In this document: piece by piece, positions 18,239 to 26,200 of the stretch | How the letters are laid out: each line of letters opens with the position of its first letter | Position numbering within the stretch: position 1 is the stretch's first letter | Assembly (NCBI GenBank): GCA_017470735.1 | Contig: JAFUYB010000061.1 | Span: forward strand, 1 to 41,976 | Reading direction: 5' to 3' | Length of the DNA stretch: 41,976 nt | Origin: Lachnospiraceae bacterium | GTDB taxonomy: Bacteria; Bacillota; Clostridia; Lachnospirales; Lachnospiraceae | Position numbers and translations under genes: made by a program | The notes under the pieces: generated by a model | Databases searched by the model: none | Told to the model about the DNA's origin: nothing | What the model saw: the letters and a program-made list of their open reading frames with translations, nothing else

Positions 18239-20067
18239 TCCATCACCCTGCCTTTCCGGAAGCTTCCGAATCCAAACTGGTCACACCGCAGGCAGCGGGA
18301 GCATTCCTGCGCCGCCTCCTCATCGGTCATGCCGGCGCTGACCAGGCTGAAATTGTTTACAATATCCCCAATGTCATTTGTCCGCAGGTTCACCCGCCCG
18401 CAAGGCGGGAAATTCGCGCGCACCGGCTGCGGGATTTCCACCTCTGATGAAATTTTGTGGTCGAATCCCAGGAAATCATCGATGTTGTCCGCCGCAACCT
18501 TTCCCGCTGCGACAGCCAGAATGACGGTCGCCGGTCCCGAAACGGCATCTCCTCCGGCAAATACATTCCCGCTGCCGGGGACAAAGCTGGAACGCTCCGC
18601 CTTGAATGCGCCTCTGCGCGTTTCCATGCCGCTTTCCTCAAACGGATGGCTGTGGATCGACTGCCCGATCGCCACCACGATGTAATCGCAGGCAATGCGC
18701 ACCGGCTGGGTATCCGCATTGCTGACGGAAGGACGGCCGTCGCTTCCTACCGCGCCAATGATCTGCGGACGCACCCAAAGTGCTGATACCTTGCCGTCCC
18801 CATCCTTTTCGATATGATCCGGAGCGTACAGAGTCAGGATATTTCCGCCTTCTGCCTGTGCCTCTTCGATCTCTTCCGACAGCGCGGTCATGTCCGCGAT
18901 CCGCCTGCGGTAGACGCACTTGACATCCGCCGCTCCCAGCCGGAGAGCTGTCCTTGTCGCATCCATCGCGACATTTCCTCCGCCGACCACGCAGACTCTC
19001 TTGCCTGCCAGATCCGGTCTGTGCCCTTCACCCACCTGCCGGAGCATGGAAACGGCAGGCACGACATTCCTGGCGTCTTCGCCGTCAATGCCGAGCTTGC
19101 GGTCATCGTGCGCCCCGATGGAAAGGTAAATGGCGTCATATTCCTTTTTTAATTCCTCCACGCCGATGTCTTCCCCGACATTCACGCCGGTCTTTACTTT
19201 TATGCCCGTCTTTAATATGAAATCGATATCGTTGTCCAGCACGCTCTGCGGCAGACGGTAGTCAGGTATACCGTACCGCAGCATCCCGCCCAGCCGGTCC
19301 CTCTGCTCATATACCGTCACGGCATGTCCCATCAGTGACAGATAATATGCCGCCGTCAGTCCGCCCGGACCTCCGCCGACGACTGCCACTGTTTTACCGG
19401 TCGGTTCCGCCTGCGAAAGCTCTGCCTGCTCTGTGGCATGATCCACTGCGTACCGCTTGATGCCGCAGATATTGACCGCGTCATCCACCATATGGCGGCG
19501 GCAGCTCTTTTCGCACGGATGCTCGCACACATAGCCGCAGACGGAAGGGAACGGGTTGTCCTTGCGGATCAGCGCGACCGCGTCCGCATTGCGCCCTTCT
19601 TTGATCAGCGCGACATACCCCGGCACATCCACATGCGCCGGGCAGCTTGCCATGCACGGTATCGACTGTTCCACGCCGTACAAGCAGTTTCCGTGTGTCG
19701 CGTGGTTTAAGAAATCGTCGCGGAATCCAAGCACGCCGACATGCACCAGCCGCGCCGCCTCAAAGCCGATGGCGCAGTCCGCGGTATCCATAATGTGCGC
19801 CGCAGTCTGTCCGATCAGGTCAATCGTCGCCTCGTCAGCCGCTCCGTCAAGCACATCTTCTATCAGATCTGCAAGCTGTCCGAGCCCGATCCTGCACGGC
19901 GTGCATTTGCCGCAGCTCTGCGCGTGGCAGACACGCAGGAAATTCAGTGTCATGTCCACCGGGCACAAGCCCTTGGGCGATGAGGTGATCCGCCGTGCGA
20001 TGTCGCGGTACAGTCCCTCGATTACCTTTTCGCCCTCGCGCGGCTTTTCGATCTGTAATCGTTCCAT
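18232..20067 (-). CDS. NAD(P)H:FeS oxidoreductase: NuoF-type N-terminus fused to GltD-like flavoprotein
   Basis: This 611-residue protein probably passes electrons between NAD(P)H and the co-encoded hydrogenase. Residues 1-105 resemble the C-terminal iron-sulfur part of NuoF/HydB (SCGKCTPCRIG). The rest resembles the glutamate synthase small subunit: a Cys-rich segment (CMASCPAHVDVPGY, then CGYVCEHPCEKSCRR), an FAD site VAVVGGGPGGLTAAYY, an NAD(P) site VCVVGGGNVAMDATRT, and a final CSRCLRC motif. No glutamate synthase large subunit is present. The arrangement recalls the glutamate-synthase-linked (A2) [FeFe] hydrogenases of HydDB; that class is assigned by context. AGGGGGAA precedes the ATG, and the gene starts 14 bp after the Gfo/Idh gene. 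Confidence 0.87.
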   Translation of the reverse strand: MERLQIEKPREGEKVIEGLYRDIARRITSSPKGLCPVDMTLNFLRVCHAQSCGKCTPCRIGLGQLADLIEDVLDGAADEATIDLIGQTAAHIMDTADCAIGFEAARLVHVGVLGFRDDFLNHATHGNCLYGVEQSIPCMASCPAHVDVPGYVALIKEGRNADAVALIRKDNPFPSVCGYVCEHPCEKSCRRHMVDDAVNICGIKRYAVDHATEQAELSQAEPTGKTVAVVGGGPGGLTAAYYLSLMGHAVTVYEQRDRLGGMLRYGIPDYRLPQSVLDNDIDFILKTGIKVKTGVNVGEDIGVEELKKEYDAIYLSIGAHDDRKLGIDGEDARNVVPAVSMLRQVGEGHRPDLAGKRVCVVGGGNVAMDATRTALRLGAADVKCVYRRRIADMTALSEEIEEAQAEGGNILTLYAPDHIEKDGDGKVSALWVRPQIIGAVGSDGRPSVSNADTQPVRIACDYIVVAIGQSIHSHPFEESGMETRRGAFKAERSSFVPGSGNVFAGGDAVSGPATVILAVAAGKVAADNIDDFLGFDHKISSEVEIPQPVRANFPPCGRVNLRTNDIGDIVNNFSLVSAGMTDEEAAQECSRCLRCDQFGFGSFRKGRVMEW

Positions 20068-20081
20068 GCAATTCCCCCTGT

Positions 20082-21140
20082 CTATTTCAATCCTTCCGTC
20101 GCCTTGGCGAGTATCCGCATCTGCGCCATCGTCTGCGCCTCGGTCACGAGCGGCTGCGCACCGTTGATGACCGTCTCGTACAGCGCATCGTAGAACCGTC
20201 CGTTGTCGCCTTCCACCGTTTCGACTGATTCTTCATGGTAATGCCCGTCCTCATCATAATAGGTCAGCGTCCCGAAATTCGCGGGCGTGTCCAGCCCAAA
20301 ATCCGCATGGTCAGGCAGATAAAATTTCTTTAAGTCCGCTTCCTGCTTATCCTTCTCTGCTTTGACGAACATCCCCCTCCGTCCGTACACGACAAAGCTC
20401 GGCCGCTCCTTCGCGCGGAAGTAGCTGGACTTAATCGACACCTTCAGTCCGCCCGGCATCACATCGTATTTATCCGTCCCTTTATCGTAGAAGAAATCCA
20501 GATCAAAATAATCGTTCATCCGCCCTTCGCCTAAAAGCTGCCGCACATCATAGGTGATGTGGTCAGGCTCGCCGAAGTACGACAGTACCTGATCCGCCGT
20601 GTGGCAGGCGTGGTTGTAAATGTATGATTCGTCTTTGGAATAATGGTCAACGCCCTCGGGCACTTCGGGACGGTAATAATCGTAATGCATTTCCACTTCC
20701 GCCAGTTCGCCCAGCTTGCCCGATTCAATGACTGCCTGCGTCGTCAAAAAATCGCTGTCAAAACGGCGGTTCTGGTATCCCTGTATCATCACGCCCTTTT
20801 CTTTTGCCAAATCGAACAGCTCCTGCGATTCTTCCACAGTCTGCGTGAACGGCTTTTCAAGTACGACATTCTTGCCCGCTTCAAGCACCTGCTTTGCCAC
20901 GGAATAATGCGCCTGCGACGGCGTGGTAATGACCACCACATCGATCTCGGGATCGCCGAGCAGGTCGTCCAGATTGTCCGTGTAGTTCACGCCGTCCCAC
21001 CGAGCCCAATCATCCCGCAGTGTTCGGGCATAAACTGTTTTAACCCTGATCGTATCCTTCCTGCGGATCAAAAACGGCAGGTGATAACGATTGGTGCTTT
21101 TTCCGTTGCCGTAATAACCGATTACTAATTGTCTGCTCAT
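20082..21140 (-). CDS. Gfo/Idh/MocA family oxidoreductase
   Basis: This 352-residue NAD(P)-dependent dehydrogenase-like protein has an N-terminal Rossmann fold (VIGYYGNGKSTNRYHLPF; the usual GxGxxG is replaced by GYYGNGKS), the conserved EKPFT near residue 98, and a C-terminal alpha/beta domain. Substrates in the family are sugars, inositols and other polyols; none can be named here. ATG 21140 has AAAGGAGAA directly upstream, better than earlier in-frame starts. It is the first gene of the hydrogenase operon by position, 14 bp before the GltD-like gene, so its NADH may feed H2 production. That link is inference. Confidence 0.88.
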   Translation of the reverse strand: MSRQLVIGYYGNGKSTNRYHLPFLIRRKDTIRVKTVYARTLRDDWARWDGVNYTDNLDDLLGDPEIDVVVITTPSQAHYSVAKQVLEAGKNVVLEKPFTQTVEESQELFDLAKEKGVMIQGYQNRRFDSDFLTTQAVIESGKLGELAEVEMHYDYYRPEVPEGVDHYSKDESYIYNHACHTADQVLSYFGEPDHITYDVRQLLGEGRMNDYFDLDFFYDKGTDKYDVMPGGLKVSIKSSYFRAKERPSFVVYGRRGMFVKAEKDKQEADLKKFYLPDHADFGLDTPANFGTLTYYDEDGHYHEESVETVEGDNGRFYDALYETVINGAQPLVTEAQTMAQMRILAKATEGLK

Positions 21141-21212
21141 GTTGTTCTCCTTTCCATTTGGTATAGCCATCTCATTTTCACTCTTTTTCATCTGCCGGAT
21201 CAAGCTTCGAAA

Positions 21213-21545
21213 TTAACAATTCCCTTTCACCTGAATTGAATTTTCTGTATACTGCATCACTTCAAATTTATTACCGTCTGGATCATGCAGCCACATCTGA
21301 TAGGTTTCCGACGGACCTTTGGAAATATCTGTATCCAGCTCGATCCCCCTTTCTAAAAGCTCGTCCCTGGTCTTATAAATATCATCTACAAGAAGTGCAA
21401 AATGCGAATAATCCTTGTGAGAATTCCATTTTGTATGGGGCTCTTGCGTCTCATCCGCCGGAAATAGCTCGATGAACTGTCCGGGGGCGATCTCAATATA
21501 AATATTAAATATGCGCTCCGGATCGATCTTTGCGATTGCCTGCAT
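21213..21545 (-). pseudogene. VOC/glyoxalase family protein, N-terminally truncated
   Basis: The 110-residue frame holds the second half of a vicinal-oxygen-chelate domain: IEIAPGQFIELFP, then HFALLVDDI, and YQMWLHDPDGNKFEVMQYT. The usual first 35-40 residues with the first metal-binding strand (such as HT.L.V.DL) are missing. Upstream in frame there are only about 14 codons before a TAA, without a start. The remaining ATG (21545) has GAGGTGA 10 nt upstream, so a shortened protein might still be made, but it is unlikely to bind metal normally. The cut end faces the damaged PTS gene. Confidence 0.65.
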
Positions 21546-21598
21546 TTGCGGCCTGTCACCTCGTATTCTATAAAATTTCGTAAGCTTTTACAATATGA

Positions 21599-22890
21599 TC
21601 ATTCATTATTTTTGATTCCAGCAGTCCCTTTTTTTAACATTCCATTTAGAAGAAGGGAGATGAAAAATCCTCCCGCAAAGGATATTGCAGCAGAGACGAC
21701 ACCAAAGACCAGATTGCGTGTGGTGCTGCCACTAAATGCCAGAAGTCCAAAAATGTTAGAGGAAGACAACGCGTAGCTGCCAACTCCCATCAGGCTGGCA
21801 AAAAATCCCGCTATGCCATTCCCAGCTAAAAGCGCCGCAAAGAATTTTTTGTTCGCGGCCAAAACAGCGAATGCAAGGGCAACTCCCATCGCCGCATAGT
21901 GCTGCAAATTATCCGCTACAAAGCAGACATCCTCATGTCCAACCGTAAGGAACGTTGTGAGCGCAAGCATTGCCACCGGCATGTGCATTCCAACGGCAAC
22001 CAGAAGCGGCCATACAAAGCAGACAATACCCACTCCTATCGGTCCCAGATATTGCGGAATCGCGACAAAAATCCCTGCAATCGCTGTAGCGATAATATTT
22101 CCTGCCGGCGCGAGAATACATAATCCAACAGGTAACATGACAAGCAATGTCAAAAAGTGTGCCAACATAAATTTTAACATTTCTGGCAGATATTTCTGAA
22201 AGAACTTATCCACATAAGACATGATCCATACACAAAGAAGCACCGGAACAATCGAGCTTGAATAATCAACCAGCTTCATTGGCATCCCGTATACGGTAAA
22301 GGCTTTTTCTGAATTCACAAGCTCTATCAAAGTAGGGTGCAACAGAATGCCGCCCATTGTCATTCCCAGAGGTATGCTTATACCAAAATATTTCGCGCTT
22401 GTATAGCCCACCAAAATTGGCAAGAAATAAAACGGCACATCACCGACAAAAGTGAACAGCGTATAAAGATTTCCTGACTCCGGAACCATGTTAAAAATAG
22501 TCGGTCCCAGCAGCGTACACATGAGCTTGAACATACTCGCGCAGACGATGATCGGAAGCAAAGGCTGCACACAATTCGACATAGCATCCACTATTTTATT
22601 GGGAATATCCTTGAAGGAAAATGGCTTTTTCTCTGCCTGCACGTCTGCGTTTTCGCTTTTGGGTTCGTCCGCTGCCGAATCCTGCTCCAGCCCCGCGATC
22701 TGACAGAATTCCTTGCATACCGAGCCGGCTTCCTGCCCAATGATGCACTGAAGCTGCGGGCTTATCAGGTTTACCCCAAGAACGCCCTTTACCTGCTTTA
22801 ATGCCTCAAGATCTGCTTTGTCCGGATTGTGGACAAAAGGTTCGGAAAAAGTAAAAATATTTCTATTTTTGATGAACTTTATTACCGGAA
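21599..22890 (-). pseudogene. PTS beta-glucoside-type EIIBC, 5'-truncated
   Basis: From 22642 downward the frame encodes a complete-looking EIIC membrane domain (FKDIPNKIVDAMSNCVQPLLP, then MGGILLHPTL and VAVGMHMP). Upstream in the same frame, to about 22815, it encodes an EIIB domain from NPDKADLEALKQVKGVLG onward. The EIIB N-terminus with the phosphocysteine (normally xHCxTRLRF) is absent and replaced by an AT-rich stretch. No ATG, GTG or TTG lies between the upstream TAA and the GTG at 22642. Phosphorylation-dependent uptake should therefore be lost. No EIIA is attached. Sugar preference is a family-level guess. Confidence 0.75.
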
Positions 22891-22897
22891 TTTATCA

Positions 22898-23560
22898 TTA
22901 TCTTTCTTTTTGTAGGGAATAATCCTTATACATAAGAGCGTAAAGGAGATTTAAAATATATTGGAAGACCATCTAGGAATAAAAGGTCGCAATCTTAGCA
23001 TCCTTTTCCATATCAGGCACGGTAATGCAATAATGGCAGTACCGGGCAATAAAGCAATCCGGATTGCCGGTCAGTACGATAACCTTTACATTCTTATGGA
23101 GCAGTTCGCGCATGCATGTATCAAAGGATTCCCACTTGCCGCTATAGGTAATGAAAAAGGCGCAGTCCTCGTAAGTCATCTGTTTGCTGATCGGATACTG
23201 TTCCATATTTTCTGACGCCAGGATAGGAAAGATATTGATTTTTATACATTTATTGATGAAAGAGCGAATCGTAAGCTGGGTATCCCCTATGCCAAACATA
23301 AATGTCCGCTGTGAACTTCTGATTATTTTTGCTATATCATCCAGAACCTGTACGTCCAGCCTGGAATGAACTATATCCATACATTCCTTAAAAAGAGAGT
23401 ACATATTCTGCGCGATCCGATCTGCCGGTTCATTGATCTGGAACGGAAAAGAGTAATCAATACTGTTGGAGATCAGCTTTTGGTTTTCAGCTTCTTTTAC
23501 GAAGGCTATTTTAAAATCCCTGAAGCCAGAAAACCTAATCCTCGCGACGCCCAACCTTAA
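22898..23560 (-). pseudogene. MurR/RpiR-family regulator, disrupted
   Basis: The frame carries the end of the helix-turn-helix domain (FSGFRDFKIAFVKEAE) and a SIS sugar-phosphate-binding domain (IIRSSQRTFMFGIGDTQ, then CAFFITYSGKWESF). It stops at a TAG (22973-22975). Reading past this codon in the same frame gives MVFQYILNLLYALMYKDY and a TAA at 22898, the usual RpiR C-terminus, so a CAG-to-TAG mutation is the likely cause. The first 35-40 residues with the recognition helix are also missing; the sequence before FSGF matches nothing in the family. It was probably the regulator of the neighbouring PTS gene. Confidence 0.75.
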
Positions 23561-23632
23561 ATCCCATATAATCATAGGATACACTTCCTGCTGATATTCT
23601 TCAATGGAAAAATATCTCCTGTTTCCCTCGTC

Positions 23633-23755
23633 CTACACCGTCACGCCCTCCACAAAGCTCGCCCACAGACTGTCGTCAAACTCCGCCACCATGTCCCCGA
23701 TTCCCCGTAAAGTGTGGATAAAATTGTCCAGCACCTCGCCTGTTGCCGCTGTTAT
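23633..23755 (-). pseudogene. Serine recombinase C-terminal fragment
   Basis: The reverse strand reads GEVLDNFIHTLRGIGDMV followed by AEFDDSLWASFVEGVTV and a TAG. This resembles the C-terminal end of large serine recombinases (an FDE.LW...V..VTV pattern). Catalytic and zinc-ribbon parts are absent. It is a small relic, suggesting a former integrative element next to the broken regulator. Confidence 0.45.
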
Positions 23756-23812
23756 GGTCTTTGTGGCTGATATGGTTTTGGGATGGGAAACATACAATTA
23801 TGATGCTCCTGA

Positions 23813-24196
23813 ATTTCCGCCGATGTTCGCCAGATTTTGCTTGTGTCTGATGAAAGAATCATTGTAGCGGCACTTCTCAGGCTTATCGGTATTCCTTTGG
23901 AACACATGTGCTGGTTTTCTGTGTATCGGTTGATAAAACCGTATTCTGAAAAGTATGCGCATACATACAGAGCGGGCATTATAGGATCGGTAGTCATAGA
24001 CAAACGGACAGGGGAATATCACACGATTGAGGAGACCGAAGCCCCGTCACCGTTGCGGATCGTTAAGGAGATTCCGGCGGGTGCCGTGTCGCTGCAATAT
24101 GATGAGGATGAGTTTCTTCATGTCAATTTTGAGGGCGAGAAGGCGGATCTGAAGCAGGTGATGGAGATGTATCGGAAGTATATGAGCGGGAGATAG
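23813..24196 (+). pseudogene. Unassigned reading frame, probable N-terminally truncated remnant
   Basis: An open frame of about 127 codons runs from just after a TGA at 23810 to a TAG at 24194. It has no ATG or ribosome site near the start; TTG 23837 is the first possible start. The protein has a hydrophobic first third (ERIIVAALLRLIGIPLEH) and a polar C-terminus (GSVVIDKRTGEYHTIEETE, then YDEDEFLHVNFEGEKAD) with coding-like composition. I do not recognise a family. It meets the DUF3800 gene tail to tail 7 bp away. Confidence 0.4.
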
Positions 24197-24203
24197 CCTC
24201 CGC

Positions 24204-24890
24204 TTAACCTATATACTCAAAATCCTTCTTCTTAATCTGTTTCAGTATATCCTTGCGCAACTGCTTTCTTGAGTGAAAGAGGAGCATTTCTGATTTTGTG
24301 AGGGTATTTAGCTCATAGTGCTTTTCTAATGTAGCAATTGTACATAATAGATCGGCTGCCTGAAACAATCTGTAATCTTTAGGAGAAACATTTCGTAATT
24401 CATGTGATGTTAATTCTGCGGCAAACACAGTATTTAGCAATCTTGTGATCTGCTTCTGACCTTTATCGTAATAAATGATAACATTGTCAAACGATTCGAA
24501 GTAATTGAGATTTTGCCTTAAAAAGAACGAGATATCCTTGGATATTCTTGCTTCAAGCTTGAACTCGTCCTCGTAGTGACGTTTTTCGTAGAAAAAGGTT
24601 TTATAGCGAATATCGCATTTTAATGCAAAGTAATACAGATGCATGAAAATAGCACGTCGATCGTTCGGCTCCATATTTTCATAGGGAGGCTCACGGCGTA
24701 TTAACGGAGCAGTATGTATTGCGGAATTATCGAAGCCAGTGTTATGAAGATAATCATCTAACTTGACCAATTCGTTCGAGATATCTGCGGACTGGTCGTG
24801 TATGACAATTGTTACGACGTAATAAGGGGAATGTTTCTTAAATTCGCCAAAATCTCCGCTTTCATCACAGAAAATGCTTAATTCGCTCAA
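24204..24890 (-). CDS. DUF3800 domain-containing protein
   Basis: The 228-residue protein begins with the DUF3800 hallmark IFCDESGDFGEF and has YYDKGQKQ and LFQAADLLCT near the end. The family has an RNase H-like fold with conserved Asp residues and is often found near mobile or defence genes. Biochemical function is not established. Translation starts at TTG 24890 with AGGAG 7 nt upstream (24898-24902). An intrinsic terminator ends directly against this ribosome site, so expression seems to need readthrough or a condition-dependent structure. Confidence 0.85.
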   Translation of the reverse strand: MSELSIFCDESGDFGEFKKHSPYYVVTIVIHDQSADISNELVKLDDYLHNTGFDNSAIHTAPLIRREPPYENMEPNDRRAIFMHLYYFALKCDIRYKTFFYEKRHYEDEFKLEARISKDISFFLRQNLNYFESFDNVIIYYDKGQKQITRLLNTVFAAELTSHELRNVSPKDYRLFQAADLLCTIATLEKHYELNTLTKSEMLLFHSRKQLRKDILKQIKKKDFEYIG

Positions 24891-24902
24891 TTTTTATCTC
24901 CT

Positions 24903-24933
24903 AAAATAAAAAACGGCGGAGAGTCTCCCCGCC
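24903..24933 (-). terminator. Intrinsic terminator abutting the DUF3800 ribosome site
   Basis: On the reverse strand GGCGG (24933-24929) pairs with CCGCC (24919-24915) with more pairing inside, then GTTTTTTATTTT follows. The T tract ends where AGGAG begins. A second small hairpin, GGTC-GAAA-GACC, lies just upstream at 24951-24962. The two could form an attenuator-type leader. Confidence 0.6.
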
Positions 24934-25304
24934 AAAATCGGTTGGACCAGGGTCTTTCGACCAGCCCAAATCATCATTATAGTAGCATCTTTCATAGAGA
25001 AAATCAAGATTTTTATAAAACTTCCTCCCAGATATTCGGTGAAAAAAGCTTCCATTCCCTTGACTATGCTTTCTACTATGAAAATGTCAGGCAAAACGTC
25101 GGACTGCGGGTAGACCGGTACTTAAACAAAGGATCCTGTATTTCCGGTCGGAAGGCACAGAATGAAACGGTGACTGAACTCATTGCGGATATCATAAGAG
25201 CTCTCTTAAGGCTTTCCTATCAGCCTGATCGCTGAGAGCATATCATCCCTCTTCAATATTCCGATACCCCTGTAATGCGCCGAAATACCCCACAGCGCGT
25301 TTAC
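24934..25304. other. Intergenic stretch without a recognisable gene
   Basis: Apart from the GAAA-loop hairpin at 24951-24962, I see nothing I can name. A forward open frame at about 24942-25235 has irregular composition and no ribosome site; its last part (RKAQNETVTELIADIIR) looks mildly protein-like, so another remnant is possible. Confidence 0.3.
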
Positions 25305-25846
25305 TTAATGTCGCTCGTTCTCATTGTCAAAACATTCACAAAATCTCGCCGCAAATGACCTTGGCTCATTGTTAATATACAAGTGCTCTGTACTTCCGTA
25401 AGTATTGATCCGAAAGCTCGCGTAACCCTTCCTTCTCTCTTCTGTTGCCAGGACGGTAACAGAACCCGGCGCAGCCACCATTCCATGCCACAGTATCATC
25501 GGAGATACATGGAGTAGATAGCTGATCAGCACAACAGAAACCCCATAGTGCGTAAAGAACACTATAGTATCGTTATCAGGCCGGTTTGCAAGAAACAAAT
25601 TCCCGCTCCGTTCATATCCGTGGACCTTAAGGAACTCCTCAAAGCATCCGGTGACCCGTGCATACTCTGCCCCTACCATTCCGGCTTCCATAGCAGGATG
25701 TGTCATCCACTTATCATAATCATAGAAAGCAGGATACCTCGTCCAGTCAGATGGCATCCAGTCCCATGGGATCGAAAGCATCCCCTCCGGCTTATCAGGT
25801 CTTTGGATGGGTGCCACAAACTCCCGGAGCCAATGAACAACCCCGG
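25305..25846 (-). pseudogene. Histidine phosphatase family protein, N-terminally truncated
   Basis: The reverse frame encodes the C-terminal 180 residues of a phosphoglycerate-mutase-like phosphatase: VHWLREFVAPIQRPDKPEG, then WDWMPSDW, and IVFFTHYGVSVVL with the second catalytic histidine. The N-terminal RHG motif with the phospho-accepting histidine is missing. Upstream of about 25846 the frame turns into arginine-rich nonsense from a repetitive GC-rich segment, so the break lies there. GTG 25817 could start a shorter product, but it could not be catalytic. Confidence 0.7.
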
Positions 25847-25911
25847 GGCAGAGCCCTCTTCGCGCTTCGCATCTGCGGCTCCTTCGTCGCCTTGACGCTC
25901 ACTGCGCTCGA

Positions 25912-25951
25912 CTTTTGACGCGGTCATTCGCTTCGCTCATTGCGTCAAAAG
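25912..25951. repeat. Palindromic repeat at a gene break
   Basis: CTTTTGACGC (25912-25921) and GCGTCAAAAG (25942-25951) are perfect inverted repeats around a 20-nt loop that itself has CATTCGC/CGCTCAT-type repetition. Sequence from about 25855 to 25911 repeats similar units (CTTCGC, CGCTCACTGCGCTCG). It looks like a dispersed intergenic repeat and lies where the histidine phosphatase gene is cut. Confidence 0.55.
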
Positions 25952-25981
25952 CGGGGTATCGTAAATTCTCTGTCTCAACCG

Positions 25982-26150
25982 CTACATTATCTCAAAAATG
26001 TTCATCTGTCCTTCTATTTCAGCTCTGTGCATCTTCCGATACTCATATCCCTGATTCTTAACATAGTTTGCCCTGTCTAAAAATTCCTTTAGTATATCTT
26101 CGTCTTCTTGTCTGCGAAAATGAATTGCTGTATAATCAACGCAGGAAGTA
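25982..26150 (-). pseudogene. Short unassigned coding remnant
   Basis: The reverse strand reads in frame VDYTAIHFRRQEDEDILKEF, then LDRANYVKNQGYEYRKMHRA and EIEGQMNIFEIM before a TAG at 25982. The charged, helix-forming composition looks like real protein. There is no start codon or ribosome site, and the frame runs into the 5' region of the aldo/keto reductase. It is probably the tail of a lost gene; I do not recognise it. Confidence 0.35.
26108..26136 (+). promoter_or_regulatory. Promoter of the aldo/keto reductase gene
   Basis: TTGTCT (26108-26113), a 17-bp spacer and TATAAT (26131-26136), with TG two bases before the -10, form a good promoter about 65 bp upstream of the ATG. Confidence 0.6.
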
Positions 26151-26200
26151 AATACATTTATAGCTGAACATGGTTTAAGGATATTTTGCGGGGGATTATT

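Noticed and set aside
18143..20228. Several forward frames opposite the GltD-like gene
   Set aside because: High-GC antisense shadows of a well-supported gene.
25700..25927. Frames across the repetitive segment near the histidine phosphatase
   Set aside because: They translate the repeat into Arg/Ala/Glu-rich sequence and lack ribosome sites.
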